64,000 nucleotides of DNA, taken from assembly GCA_023100825.1 (NCBI GenBank), contig CP095846.1, forward strand, positions 4,545,449-4,609,448, written 5' to 3'. The stretch comes from Nocardioidaceae bacterium SCSIO 66511. GTDB taxonomy: Bacteria > Actinomycetota > Actinomycetes > Propionibacteriales > Nocardioidaceae. The notes beneath the pieces are model-generated. The model was not told where the DNA came from and ran no database searches. It was given only the letters and a program-made list of their open reading frames with translations. Position numbers and translations under genes: made by a program. Numbering within the stretch: the first letter of the stretch is position 1; each line of letters begins with the position of its first letter. Of this stretch, positions 9,640 to 19,152 are shown piece by piece.

Positions 9640-10974
9640 GTGCCAGTACCCCGCGCGCTCCGGTTGCGGTTCAACGCCGACGATCGGCAGATCTTCCGGC
9701 TTGCCGTACCCGCATTCGCGGCACTCGTCTCCGAGCCGTTGTTCCTACTCGCCGACACAGCGATCGTCGGTCACCTGGGCACGACTCCACTGGCCGGTCT
9801 TGCAATCGCGGCAACCGTCCTGCAGACGTTGATCGGGCTGTGCATCTTCCTTGCGTACGGCACGACGGCATCCGTCGGACGCCGCATCGGCGCAGGCGAT
9901 CAACGCGGTGCGATGGAAGTCGGGATCGCTGGCGGCTGGCTCGCTCTACTCGTCGGCGCCGCCATGACGATCCTTTGCCTTGCCGGCGCCAACAGCATCG
10001 TCGGCTGGTTCGACGCATCTCCCGGCGTACACGACCAGGCCGTCATCTACCTGCGCGTCTCGGCACTCGGCATACCGGCGATGCTCCTCGTCCTGGCGAC
10101 GACAGGCGTTCTCCGCGGGATGCAGGACCTTCGTACGCCCCTTGTCGTTGCCGTGGCCGCGAACATCGCCAACGTCGCGCTCAACGTCGCGCTCGTGTAC
10201 GGCGCGGACATGGGGATCGCCGGCGCGGCTCTCGGCACGACCATCGCGCAGTGGTGTGCCGCCGCATATCTGACGGCGACGATCGTCCGCGCCAGCCGCA
10301 GGGAGCGGGCGTCCGTGCGGCCACACCGTCGAGGGATCGCACAGGCCGCACGGGCAGGTGTGGCACTGATCGTACGTACGCTCACGCTGCGGGCTGCGTT
10401 CCTGATCGCAACCGCAGTCGCAACAACAATGGGCGATGCGTCGCTTGCCGCGCATCAGATCGCGCTCACCATCGTCTCGACGCTGGCGTTTGCCCTTGAT
10501 GCGCTGGCGATTGCCGGCCAAGCGCTCACCGGGCGCGCACTGGGAGCCGGCGACATCACGACCACCAAGCGGCTCACCCGGCGGATGATGGGCTGGGGCT
10601 GGTGGGGCGGCGTCGTGGCGGCCGCCGGCCTGCTCGCACTGCACACCGTGTTGCCGCCGCTGTTCAGCTCCGACGATGCCGTACGCGATGCGCTCGTACC
10701 TGCGCTGGTCGTGGTGGCGTTGATTCAACCGATTTCGGGCATCGTGTTCGTACTCGACGGCGTGCTCATCGGCGCCGGCGACGGCACGTACCTCGCCTGG
10801 GCCGGCATCTTCGTGCTCATCGCGTACGCACCGCTCGCGGCAGCAGTATTGCTCACCGACAGCGGACTCGCCTTGCTGTGGTGGGCGTACGGCGGATTCA
10901 TTCTTGCGCGAATGGTGACACTCGTACTCCGCGAGCGGTCCGACACCTGGCTGGTCACCGGCGCAAACGCCTGA
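9640..10974 (+). CDS. MATE-family efflux transporter, DinF type
   Basis: A 444-residue protein with twelve predicted membrane segments in two MatE repeats. DTAIVGHLGTTPLAGLAIA near residue 45 and ASVGRRIGAGDQRGAME are MATE hallmarks; the second repeat shows AHQIALTIVSTLAFALDALAIAGQ. DinF-type MATE pumps exchange Na+ or H+ for cationic drugs. A GTG at 9640 is the best start. A MATE gene lies between dnaB and rplI in Streptomyces, so this is probably an ancestral resident of the locus. Confidence 0.93.
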   Translation: MPVPRALRLRFNADDRQIFRLAVPAFAALVSEPLFLLADTAIVGHLGTTPLAGLAIAATVLQTLIGLCIFLAYGTTASVGRRIGAGDQRGAMEVGIAGGWLALLVGAAMTILCLAGANSIVGWFDASPGVHDQAVIYLRVSALGIPAMLLVLATTGVLRGMQDLRTPLVVAVAANIANVALNVALVYGADMGIAGAALGTTIAQWCAAAYLTATIVRASRRERASVRPHRRGIAQAARAGVALIVRTLTLRAAFLIATAVATTMGDASLAAHQIALTIVSTLAFALDALAIAGQALTGRALGAGDITTTKRLTRRMMGWGWWGGVVAAAGLLALHTVLPPLFSSDDAVRDALVPALVVVALIQPISGIVFVLDGVLIGAGDGTYLAWAGIFVLIAYAPLAAAVLLTDSGLALLWWAYGGFILARMVTLVLRERSDTWLVTGANA

Positions 10975-10980
10975 CGCTGT

Positions 10981-11679
10981 TCAGCGTTTGTCGGCGTGCT
11001 GCACCAGCGCCTCGAAGAGCCGCAGATCCGCGCCCGCCTCCGGATGCCATTGCACCGCGACTTCGAAACGGGACCCTGGCTTCTCCATCGCCTCGAGCAT
11101 CCCGTCGTCCGCACGCGCCGATACCTGGTAGCCCGGGTGATCGCGGACAGACTGATGGTGGTGGCAGCGCACGGTCGTACGCTCCCCCAGCACCTCACGA
11201 ACCGTCGTGCACGGATGCGTCAACACCTCGACCTCGCCGTATACATCGCCCCCCGGAGAGTGCAGTTCGGTGCCGAGCTCGTCGGGCACATGCTGGTCAA
11301 GAGAACCACCAGCACGGGCTGCCATCACCTGCATGCCCCGGCAGATGCCGAGCACCGGGATGCCGCGTAGCTCCGCTGCATCGAGCAAAGCGATCTCCCA
11401 GGCGTCCCGGTCGGGGCGTACGTGTGCCGTCCTTGGATGCGCGTCCTGCCCGTACGTTGCGGGGTCGAGATCGGCGCCCCCCGCGACGACGAGCGCATCG
11501 ACGCGTGCCACGACCGCCGCGGCATGCGCAGGGTCCTGAACCGGCAACAGCATCGACGATCCGCCCGAACGCTCGACGGCAGTTGCGTACTCGGCACAGA
11601 GCAGATCGGTGCGCTGACTCCACACTCCGTACGCGGCGTCCTCGCGATATGCCGACAAACCGATGACCGGTTGGCTCAC
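10981..11679 (-). CDS. gamma-glutamyl-GABA hydrolase-like class I glutamine amidotransferase
   Basis: A 232-residue PuuD-type peptidase C26. The nucleophile elbow is VLGICRGMQVMA with the catalytic Cys, and the His-Glu pair is AVQWHPEA near the C-terminus. The family releases glutamate from gamma-glutamylated amino acids or amines, the last step in the putrescine Puu pathway. It is 14 bp downstream of an SDR gene in a run that continues through aldehyde dehydrogenase and a GS-like ligase, which supports that role. Confidence 0.9.
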   Translation of the reverse strand: MSQPVIGLSAYREDAAYGVWSQRTDLLCAEYATAVERSGGSSMLLPVQDPAHAAAVVARVDALVVAGGADLDPATYGQDAHPRTAHVRPDRDAWEIALLDAAELRGIPVLGICRGMQVMAARAGGSLDQHVPDELGTELHSPGGDVYGEVEVLTHPCTTVREVLGERTTVRCHHHQSVRDHPGYQVSARADDGMLEAMEKPGSRFEVAVQWHPEAGADLRLFEALVQHADKR

Positions 11680-11693
11680 GGGTGACCTCCGGT

Positions 11694-12461
11694 TCAGGCG
11701 GGCGTCACGTACGCGGCGGCGATCCCGCCGTCGACCAGGAACGTCGTCGCCGTCATGAAGCTCGATTCATCAGATGCCAAGAACAGCACGGCATTGGCCA
11801 TCTCGCCGGGCTCACCGAACCGCCCCATCGGAATGTGCACGAGGCGTCGCTGGGCCGCCTCCTCATCGCTCGCGTAGAGCTCCTGGAGCAACGGCGTGTT
11901 GACCGGCCCAGGGCACAAGGCGTTCACGCGTACGCCCTCGCGAGCGAACTGGACACCGAGCTCGCGCGACATCGTCAGCACTCCGCCCTTCGAGGCGGAG
12001 TACGAGATCTGAGACGTTGCCGCGCCCATCGTCGCGACGAACGACGCGGTATTGATGATCGATCCACGCCGCTGCTCCAGCATGTACGGCAACGCGGCCT
12101 GGCAGCACAGGTAGACGCTCGTCAGGTTCACGTCCTGCACCCGGCGCCACGCATCGAGATCGGTGTCGAGAATCGACGCATCCTCCGGCGGCGAGATGCC
12201 CGCGTTGTTGAACGCGATATCGACCGACCCGTACGTGTCGTAGGCCGTCTTGAACAATGCGTCGACCTCGGCCTTGTCCGTCACGTCGACGTGCGCGTAG
12301 GTGATGCCGAGCTTGTCGGCGACCTCCGCACCACGGTCGTCGTCGATGTCACCCACGACGACGCGTGCATCCTCCTCGACGAAGCGCTCGACGGTTGCGA
12401 GGCCGATGCCCGAGCACCCGCCGGTGATGACGGCGGTCCGCCCGTGAAGCCTGCCTGCCAT
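11694..12461 (-). CDS. SDR-family NAD(P)-dependent oxidoreductase
   Basis: A 255-residue classical short-chain dehydrogenase. The cofactor motif is TGGCSGIGLATVERF (a TGxxxGIG variant), followed by an acidic VVVGDID that favours NAD(H). The NNAG motif (AFNNAGISPP), catalytic Ser in ASFVATMG and YSASKGG complete the active site. In this operon it may oxidise an alcohol group on a gamma-glutamylated amino-alcohol such as ethanolamine, upstream of the aldehyde dehydrogenase; that is inference from context. Confidence 0.88.
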   Translation of the reverse strand: MAGRLHGRTAVITGGCSGIGLATVERFVEEDARVVVGDIDDDRGAEVADKLGITYAHVDVTDKAEVDALFKTAYDTYGSVDIAFNNAGISPPEDASILDTDLDAWRRVQDVNLTSVYLCCQAALPYMLEQRRGSIINTASFVATMGAATSQISYSASKGGVLTMSRELGVQFAREGVRVNALCPGPVNTPLLQELYASDEEAAQRRLVHIPMGRFGEPGEMANAVLFLASDESSFMTATTFLVDGGIAAAYVTPA

Positions 12462-12507
12462 GTCCTGTTCCTTTCAATGCGAGCGATCCGGAGCCACAAC
12501 TTCCCGC

Positions 12508-13869
12508 TCAGGGGGCGGTACTCAAGAAGACGTTCTTCTCCTCGGTGAATGCGTACGGGGCTTCCGGGCCGAGCTCGCGGCCGAGTCCCGACTGCTTGTA
12601 GCCGCCGAACGGTGTCCAGTAGCGCACGGCCGAGTGCGAGTTCACGCTGAGGTTGCCGGACTGTACGCCCCGCGATACACGCAACCCTCGACCGAGGTCC
12701 GAGGTGTAGATGGATCCGGAGAGCCCGTACTCGGTGTCGTTGGCTTTTGCGACAGCATCGGCCTCGTCGTCAAAGGGAAGCACCGCCACAACCGGTCCGA
12801 ACACCTCCTCACGCCAAATCCGTTGCTGCGTCGAGTCGGCCAGCACGACCGTCGGCGCCACCCAGAACCCGTCGCCCGCCGGCATCGAGCCGGTGTACGC
12901 GACTTCGACCTCGTCGATGTACGCGCGTACCGATGCACGCTGGTGCTCTGAGATGAGCGGTCCCATCTCGCTCGACCGGTCACTCGGATCGAGTACGCGC
13001 ACGCCTTTGACCGCAGGCTCCAGCAGCGACAGGAACTCGTCGTACGCAGAACGCTCAACCAGAATGCGCGAGCGAGCGCAGCAGTCCTGCCCGGCGTTGT
13101 CGAAGACCGCGTACGGCGCGCTGGCGGCAGCCTTGGCCAGGTCGGCGTCCGCGAACACGATGTTCGCGGACTTTCCGCCGAGTTCGAGGGTGCACCGTTT
13201 CACCTGCTCGGCACATCCCGCCATGACCTGCTTGCCGACTTCGGTAGAGCCCGTGAAGCAGACCTTACGTACGTCTGGGTGGGTCACGAATCGCTGCCCT
13301 ACAACGGATCCCTTGCCAGGCAAGATGGTCAGCACGCCTTCGGGAAGACCCGCCTCGAGCGCAAGCTCGCCGATGCGGATGGCCGTCAACGGAGTGAGCT
13401 CGGCGGGTTTGATGACGACGGTGTTGCCGGCAGCGAGCGCAGGGCCCATACCCCAGCCCAGGATGGGCATCGGGAAGTTCCACGGAACGATGATGCCCAC
13501 GACGCCGAGTGGCTCGTGGAACGTGATGTTCACGCCGCCATCGACCGGTATCTGCTTCCCGTTGAGCCGCTCTGGCGCACCTGAGTAGTAGTTCAGAACG
13601 TCGCGTACGTTGCCGGCCTCCCAGGTTGCGTTGCCCCAGGTGTGTCCAGCGTTGCGTACCTCGAGGTCCGCAAGCTCCTCGATGTGATCGTCGATTGCCG
13701 CAGCGAACCGGCGTAACAGCGTCGCTCGAGTGCCTGGAGCGAGATCGCGCCATGCCGGAAACGCCTTGTTGGCTTGGTCGATCGCGACATCGGTCTGCTC
13801 GAGGCTCATGAGCTCGACGTTCGTCACCGGCTCAGCGGTTGCCGGGTTGACGACGGTGTACGTACTCAA
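12508..13869 (-). CDS. NAD(P)+-dependent aldehyde dehydrogenase
   Basis: A 453-residue ALDH. Visible are PWNFPMPILGWGMGPALAAGN with the conserved Asn, FTGSTEVGKQVM, the general-base Glu in LELGGKSANIVF, and a catalytic Cys in NAGQDCCARSRILV. The C-terminal PFGGYKQSGLGRELG is characteristic. It is most like gamma-glutamyl-aminobutyraldehyde (PuuC) or betaine-aldehyde dehydrogenases. The 4-bp gap from the glutamine-synthetase-like gene supports oxidation of a glutamylated aldehyde. Confidence 0.92.
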   Translation of the reverse strand: MSTYTVVNPATAEPVTNVELMSLEQTDVAIDQANKAFPAWRDLAPGTRATLLRRFAAAIDDHIEELADLEVRNAGHTWGNATWEAGNVRDVLNYYSGAPERLNGKQIPVDGGVNITFHEPLGVVGIIVPWNFPMPILGWGMGPALAAGNTVVIKPAELTPLTAIRIGELALEAGLPEGVLTILPGKGSVVGQRFVTHPDVRKVCFTGSTEVGKQVMAGCAEQVKRCTLELGGKSANIVFADADLAKAAASAPYAVFDNAGQDCCARSRILVERSAYDEFLSLLEPAVKGVRVLDPSDRSSEMGPLISEHQRASVRAYIDEVEVAYTGSMPAGDGFWVAPTVVLADSTQQRIWREEVFGPVVAVLPFDDEADAVAKANDTEYGLSGSIYTSDLGRGLRVSRGVQSGNLSVNSHSAVRYWTPFGGYKQSGLGRELGPEAPYAFTEEKNVFLSTAP

Positions 13870-13873
13870 TGCG

Positions 13874-15247
13874 TCACATCCTCTCGAATCCGCGGCGCAG
13901 CTCCCAGTCGGTCACGACCGCGTTGTAGGCCTCTACTTCGACCTCCGCCATTCGCGCGTAGTGGTCGACCACCTCGTCGCCCAAACCCTTGCGGGCGATC
14001 TCCGAACCGACGAAGGCCTCTCGCGCCTCCTGCAGCGTCTTCGGCACCTCGGGTTTGTCGGAGGAGTACGCGTTTCCGACGGTCTCGGGCTCCAAGGTGA
14101 GACCGTTCTCGATTCCGTGCAGACCGCCGGCGAGCATGGCTGCAAGCGAGAGATAGGGGTTCACGTCTCCGCCGGGTACGCGGTTCTCCATCCGCGCTCC
14201 GGCGCCGTGCCCGACGAGACGCACTGCGCAGGTTCGGTTGTCCATACCCCAGCCGATCGTCGTGGGTGCGAACGAGCCATCGGCGAATCGCTTGTATGAG
14301 TTGATGTTCGGCGCATAGAGCAGGGTGAAGTCTCGCATTGTCGTGAGTACGCCCGCGACGAATTGTTCGTACAGAGTGGAGCGTTCGCCGGTCTCGTCGT
14401 CCCAGAACACCAGCGAGCCGTCGTCGCCGCGCAGTGACAGGTGAATGTGACAGGAGCTGCCCTCGAGCTCGTTGTACTTCGCCATGAACGTCAAGGACTT
14501 GCCATGCTTCGCTGCGATCTCCTTCGCAGCAGTCTTGTACACGGCGTGATTGTCGGCGGTCACGAGTGCGTCTGCATAGAGGAAGCCGATCTCATGCTGC
14601 CCCGGGTTGCACTCGCCCTTGGCCGATTCAACGTCCAGTCCCGCGGTGTACATGGTGTTTCGGATATCGCGGAGCAACGGTTCGACGCGTGACGTACCGA
14701 CGATCGAGTAGTCGACGTTGTACTGGTTGGAGGGCGTGAGGTCGCGGTATGCACGATTCCACGCGTCCTCGTACGTATCGTCGAAGACGATGAACTCCAG
14801 CTCCGTTCCGGCGAAGGCACGATAGCCACCCGCCGCGGCCCGGTCGAGCTGCTTGCGCAGGATCCGGCGCGGCGACTGCTCGACCGGACGGTGGTCCATC
14901 CACACCAGATCGCATTGCACCATTGCGGTTGCGGGCAGGTGATCGAGCACTCGGATGGTGTCGAAGTCGAGGACGAACTCCATGTCCCCGTAGCCCTTCT
15001 CCCACGACGTCATCTCGTAACCGGCGACGGTGTTCATGTCGACGTCGACGGTGAGGAGGTAGTTGCAGCCCTCGGTACCGTGCTCGACGACATGGTCGAG
15101 GAAGTACGGCGCGTGCAGACGCTTGCCCTGCAGACGCCCTTGCATATCAGTGAATGCGGCGATCACGGTATCGATCTCGCCGGCGCGGATGCGGTCCTCG
15201 AGGTCCTGCAGAGTGAGGTAGCGGTCGTTGCGTCGTGGTGTGTTCAT
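13874..15247 (-). CDS. glutamine-synthetase-family gamma-glutamyl-amine ligase
   Basis: A 457-residue GS-fold ligase of the PuuA/GlnA3/GlnA4 type. It has the metal and glutamate sites FAGTELEFIVFDD, ECNPGQHEIGF, SSCHIHLSL and the C-terminal ARMENRVPGGDVNPYLSLAA. The adenylylation-loop Tyr signature of true GlnA is not evident. Such enzymes join glutamate to amines (putrescine, ethanolamine, isopropylamine) using ATP. The start is at MNTPRRNDRY; the longer frame would run into the GntR gene. It sits in the middle of the operon with hydrolase and dehydrogenases. Confidence 0.92.
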   Translation of the reverse strand: MNTPRRNDRYLTLQDLEDRIRAGEIDTVIAAFTDMQGRLQGKRLHAPYFLDHVVEHGTEGCNYLLTVDVDMNTVAGYEMTSWEKGYGDMEFVLDFDTIRVLDHLPATAMVQCDLVWMDHRPVEQSPRRILRKQLDRAAAGGYRAFAGTELEFIVFDDTYEDAWNRAYRDLTPSNQYNVDYSIVGTSRVEPLLRDIRNTMYTAGLDVESAKGECNPGQHEIGFLYADALVTADNHAVYKTAAKEIAAKHGKSLTFMAKYNELEGSSCHIHLSLRGDDGSLVFWDDETGERSTLYEQFVAGVLTTMRDFTLLYAPNINSYKRFADGSFAPTTIGWGMDNRTCAVRLVGHGAGARMENRVPGGDVNPYLSLAAMLAGGLHGIENGLTLEPETVGNAYSSDKPEVPKTLQEAREAFVGSEIARKGLGDEVVDHYARMAEVEVEAYNAVVTDWELRRGFERM

Positions 15248-15263
15248 CGGTGTCCCAACGGGG

Positions 15264-16013
15264 TCATCCCAATAGTCCGCGCAGGAGCGCTTCGGTGTCG
15301 TCACAGTGGCTCTCCATTGCTCGCCGGGCCTTCGTCGCCCGACCAGCGAGGATCGCCTCGGTGATTGCGGAGTGTTGCTGGTCCGAGTGTTCGATGTTGA
15401 CGTCGAGAACCGGTATCGCCGACAACATGTCGTTCAGATCGGCCTGTACGCCGGTGACAGCGTCAATGATCAACGGAGACTCGGTGATCGCCGCGATCGC
15501 GAGGTGGAACTGTGAGTCCGCTTGACGGTGTACGCCCGGGCCCTCGGCCGCCGACACCCGCTCGTGTGCCTCGCGTAGCAGGTTGCGCTGCTCGTCGCTG
15601 AGCGTGCGGCTCGCCGCTACGTGGCATGCGCCGCCCTCGACGATCTGCCGGAACACCAGCGAGTCGAGCAGTCGCTCGCGCCTGTCGCCGAGGTCGGCCA
15701 GGCTCTCGGTCTCCGGGTGTGCGGGGTCGTACGAGACAATCGTGCCGCCGCCGCGCCCCCTTGTCGTACGCACGAGGCCGGCCATCCGAAGTGCGGCGAT
15801 CGCCTCGCGCAGCGTTGCCCGAGAGACCTCCATGCGCGCGGCGAGCTCGCGCTCCGGCGGTAGCGCCGCTCCGTTCGGATAGACCCCGAGGCGTACCGCA
15901 TTGGCGAGCCGACCGACGCAGGACTCGAACGCATGGTGCCCGCGTACCGGGCGTAGGACGGCATCGGTCAGGCCGTCCTCGGTCGTGCGAATCACCACGT
16001 CGCCAGCCTCCAT
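15264..16013 (-). CDS. GntR-family regulator, FadR (FCD) subgroup
   Basis: A 249-residue regulator. The N-terminal GntR winged helix reads ALPPERELAARMEVSRATLREAIAALRMAGLVRTTRGRGGG. The C-terminal FCD domain carries conserved metal-site residues in FRQIVEGGACH, HRQADSQFHLAIA, and HSDQQHSAITEAI. It is the first gene of the minus-strand amine operon, divergent from the permease, so it most likely controls both in response to an amine or glutamylated intermediate. Confidence 0.9.
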   Translation of the reverse strand: MEAGDVVIRTTEDGLTDAVLRPVRGHHAFESCVGRLANAVRLGVYPNGAALPPERELAARMEVSRATLREAIAALRMAGLVRTTRGRGGGTIVSYDPAHPETESLADLGDRRERLLDSLVFRQIVEGGACHVAASRTLSDEQRNLLREAHERVSAAEGPGVHRQADSQFHLAIAAITESPLIIDAVTGVQADLNDMLSAIPVLDVNIEHSDQQHSAITEAILAGRATKARRAMESHCDDTEALLRGLLG

Positions 16014-16032
16014 TCGGCCGCGTCTTTTGTCA

Positions 16033-16052
16033 ATGGTCTTACTTCAAACCAT
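16033..16052. promoter_or_regulatory. candidate operator for the FCD regulator
   Basis: ATGGT (16033-16037) and ACCAT (16048-16052) are inverted across 10 bp. The left half with its following bases, TGGTCTTACTT, nearly matches the GntR/FadR-type TNGTNNNACNA. It lies in the 161-bp divergent region between the regulator and the permease. Confidence 0.4.
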
Positions 16053-16174
16053 ATTTTGCGCTATACATCTGCCGTACGGGGTAAGCGCCTCACTGCGATC
16101 CGGAATGAAACGTCTAGACGCAATTGAGGGTGCGCGTTAGCATCAGCCGTCCTGTCTGACCCAGGGAGTCCCCA

Positions 16175-17713
16175 ATGGCGGATCCGACCAATCTCTCGGA
16201 CGATGAACGCCGGCTCGCCGAGCTCGGCTACAAACAAGAGCTCAGCCGGAACTGGTCCGGTTTCTCCAACTTCGCTATTTCCTTCTCGATCATCTCGATC
16301 CTCGCGGGTTGCTTCACGACGTTCGGCCAGGCATGGAACAACGGCGGACCGGTCGCCATCTCGTGGGGCTGGCCGATCATCTCGATCTTCATCCTGATCG
16401 TCGGCTTCACGATGTCCGAGCTGGTCTCGGCGTACCCGACTTCGGGCGGCATCTACTGGTGGGCCGCCAAGATGGGCGGGGCGCGAGCGGGCTTCTACAC
16501 CGGCTGGCTGAACCTGATCGGACTGCTCGCCGTGACGGCTTCGGTCGCGTACGGGTGTGCGACCTTCATCGACCTGACGCTGGGTACGTTCAGTGAGAGC
16601 TGGGAGGACGGATACTCGCTCGGGCGGGTGTACCTGATCTTCGTGGCTCTCCTCGCGATCGCCGCGGTACTCAACATCTTCAGCGGCCACCTGATGGCGG
16701 TCCTGAACAACATCTCGGTGTGGTGGCACGTCGCCGGCGCGGCCTTCATCATCTTGATCCTGATCCTCGTACCCGACCAGCACCAGAGCCTCGACTTCGT
16801 GTTCACCGAGCGACTCAACAACTCCGGGTACGCCGACGCGAAGTACTGGTTCCTGGTGCTGCCTCTGGGGTTCCTGCTCACGCAGTACACGATCACCGGC
16901 TTCGACGCATCGGCTCACCTGTCCGAGGAGACCGAGGCGGCATCGGAGGGCGCCGCCAAGGGCATCTGGCGCTCGATCGCGTACTCCGCAATCGGCGGTT
17001 GGATCATCCTGCTGTCGTTCCTGTTCGCCGTGCAGGATGCGGACGCGGTCACCGACGGAGGTGGAGCCGTCGACGTCATCTTCAGCCAGGCACTCCCACA
17101 GGGGTGGCACGGAACCGTACTGCTGATCTCGGCGGCCGGTCAGTTCTTCTGCACCGTCGCCTGCCTCACGAGCGCATCGCGGATGACGTTCGCCTTCAGC
17201 CGCGACGGGGCGATCCCCGGCTCGCGGCTCTGGTCGAAGGTCTCGAGCAGCAAGGTCCCGGCCAACGCAGTCGTCTTCGTGGCCGTCATCGGCGCGATCA
17301 TCACCCTGCCCGCGCTGAAGGGCGTCGGCGGCATTCCGGTCGCGTTCTACGCGGTCACGTCAGTGGCCGTGATCGGGTTGTACCTGTCGTTCGCTATCCC
17401 GATCTGGCTGCGCTGGCGGATGGGTGACGATTTCGAACCCGGGTCGTGGACCCTCGGCCGCAAGTATCGCTGGATGAACCTCGTCGCGGTGATCGAGATC
17501 GCGATCATCTCGATCTACTTCATCATGCCGTTCACACCGACGGCGATCCCCGGCCACGAGGACTTCGCCTGGGAGAACGTCAACTACGCACCGGTGCTCA
17601 CCATCGGTACCTTGATCCTGCTGACGATCTGGTGGTACGCATCCGCCCGGAACTGGTTCACCGGACCGAAGCACACGATCGACGAGGCGGTCGTGGACGC
17701 CTTCGATGACTGA
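16175..17713 (+). CDS. APC-superfamily amine/amino-acid permease, ACT type
   Basis: A 512-residue transporter with about twelve membrane segments. The opening LGYKQELSRNWSGFSNFA and FSIISILAGCFTTFGQA, then ELVSAYPTSGGIYWWAA, are signatures of the ACT family that includes the yeast GABA permease Uga4 and choline permease Hnm1. The substrate is probably GABA, a polyamine, choline or an ethanolamine derivative, consistent with the adjacent glutamylation genes. It is divergent from the FCD regulator. Confidence 0.9.
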   Translation: MADPTNLSDDERRLAELGYKQELSRNWSGFSNFAISFSIISILAGCFTTFGQAWNNGGPVAISWGWPIISIFILIVGFTMSELVSAYPTSGGIYWWAAKMGGARAGFYTGWLNLIGLLAVTASVAYGCATFIDLTLGTFSESWEDGYSLGRVYLIFVALLAIAAVLNIFSGHLMAVLNNISVWWHVAGAAFIILILILVPDQHQSLDFVFTERLNNSGYADAKYWFLVLPLGFLLTQYTITGFDASAHLSEETEAASEGAAKGIWRSIAYSAIGGWIILLSFLFAVQDADAVTDGGGAVDVIFSQALPQGWHGTVLLISAAGQFFCTVACLTSASRMTFAFSRDGAIPGSRLWSKVSSSKVPANAVVFVAVIGAIITLPALKGVGGIPVAFYAVTSVAVIGLYLSFAIPIWLRWRMGDDFEPGSWTLGRKYRWMNLVAVIEIAIISIYFIMPFTPTAIPGHEDFAWENVNYAPVLTIGTLILLTIWWYASARNWFTGPKHTIDEAVVDAFDD

Positions 17714-17756
17714 GCGGTCGTACGCGCGGTCGGCCACTGCGGCGTAGGCTCAACGC

Positions 17757-18578
17757 GTGCGGACGCTCACCGTCAACGACAACGCATTCACCGGCATGCC
17801 CGACCTTCGTACGGCCGGGGGCGGGCCGTCCCACGCGCGCATCGAACAATGGCTGGCGGGCCTGATCGCCGATGGTTCGCTCTCGACCGGTGACAAGCTG
17901 CCGCCGGAGGGCGAGCTGGCCGCCGCCGTTGGCGTGAGCCGGATGACCCTTCGCCAGTCCCTTTCTGCATTGGAGCAACGCGAATTGCTTCAGCGCAGGA
18001 GGGGACGCGGCGGAGGTACGTTCGTCGCCCGGCCGCGGATCGAATGCGACCTCACCGGACTCCCCGGATTCACCGAGCAGATGAGTCGGGCACACGTACG
18101 CGCGGGCGCTCGGATGGTCACCGCACAGAGTAGGGCGGCACCTCCGGAGGTCGCCAAGGCCCTCGAGGTCCCCGCGGGAGCGCAGGTGTACGAGATCGTG
18201 CGCGTACGTCTTGCCGACCGTGAGCCACTTGCCCTGGAGGAGACCTACCTGTCGGCAGACATGTTTCCCGGACTACTCGATCGCCGACTGACCGGATCGC
18301 TCTACTCGCTCATGCGCCGCACGTACGACCGCGCACCGCATGCGGCTCGCGAATGGCTGGAGCCGGTCGTTGCTTCGGCCGAGCACGCTCGGCTGCTCGA
18401 CACAGAGCCTTCGGCGCCGCTGATGCTGGTCACCCGAACCGCATATACAGCCACCGGGATGCCCGTCGAGTTCGCGTATGATCGCTATCGCGCTGACCGC
18501 ACCAGGATCGCCCTGCGCACCAGCATCGAGGGGTCCGAAACTGCCGAACCATTTCGGGTGGATATTCGGCCGGAGTAG
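17757..18578 (+). CDS. GntR-family regulator, HutC (UTRA) subgroup
   Basis: A 273-residue regulator starting at GTG. The GntR winged helix is GDKLPPEGELAAAVGVSRMTLRQSLSALEQRELLQRRRGRGGG. The UTRA ligand-binding domain follows, with VPAGAQVYEIVRVRLADREPLALEETYL and the closing GMPVEFAYDRYRADR. It lies 43 bp after the permease, and is the second GntR regulator of the cluster, which suggests two inducers or two arms of one pathway. A start 12 codons downstream is also possible. Confidence 0.9.
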   Translation: MRTLTVNDNAFTGMPDLRTAGGGPSHARIEQWLAGLIADGSLSTGDKLPPEGELAAAVGVSRMTLRQSLSALEQRELLQRRRGRGGGTFVARPRIECDLTGLPGFTEQMSRAHVRAGARMVTAQSRAAPPEVAKALEVPAGAQVYEIVRVRLADREPLALEETYLSADMFPGLLDRRLTGSLYSLMRRTYDRAPHAAREWLEPVVASAEHARLLDTEPSAPLMLVTRTAYTATGMPVEFAYDRYRADRTRIALRTSIEGSETAEPFRVDIRPE

Positions 18579-18721
18579 GCAACCTCGGAGCGGGCAACTG
18601 CGTCGGTCAGGGTGGGGCTGTTGTCTAACGACGTTCTCGGTCCAGTCCCGGAGAGCCCAGTGACGGGTCCCGCACCGTCCGCATGAGTCCACACGTTCAT
18701 ATCGACGGATAGATGTGAGAA

Positions 18722-18979
18722 GTGTCTAAACCTACGTTGGCAAACATGATCGAGTTCCACCGTGCGCGTCTGGTGGCGATCGACAACTGGAGCGCAGTGC
18801 AGGGGGCGATGGCCACACAGGGTGATTCGGTCACGGCGATCGCGCACGCGCTCGGTGTCAGTCACCTCGGCGCCCACTCGGTGATCGCGATGGCGAACGG
18901 CCCGATTCCGGCCCGCAGCCATGTGGAGTCGCAATTGAACTCCCTCGACCAACTCCGGCGCATCGTCGACGGAACCTGA
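18722..18979 (+). CDS. small protein, possible GyrA/ParC coiled-coil-like fragment
   Basis: An 85-residue protein (GTG start) of uncertain family. It has MIEFHRARLVAIDNWSAV, then AIAHALGVSHLGAHSVIAM and a helical end SHVESQLNSLDQLRRIVDG. By eye this resembles the dimerisation coiled coil of GyrA/ParC, where LxxLDxxxxV is followed by GLSExQAxAIL and ERxxIExEYxEL. Nothing of the catalytic domain is present. Small actinobacterial proteins of this kind exist, but no role is established. The resemblance is my reading, not a search result. Confidence 0.5.
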   Translation: MSKPTLANMIEFHRARLVAIDNWSAVQGAMATQGDSVTAIAHALGVSHLGAHSVIAMANGPIPARSHVESQLNSLDQLRRIVDGT

Positions 18980-19152
18980 CCCAGAAGGTCAGGTAGGTCG
19001 GCGCGTCGAGCCAGCGGGGGCTCAAGTTTCATCGACAACGGGGACGCCGACCCACTCGAGTGCGCCCTCGTGGACATTCCGACCAGCATTTTCGCGTCGG
19101 TAACCGTGCTTGGCGTCTAGACCTTTAGGTGACGCTTCGTTAACCTTCGGGA

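Noticed and set aside
9633..10499. 288-codon plus-strand frame inside the MATE gene
   Set aside because: Arg-rich out-of-frame translation of MATE coding sequence.
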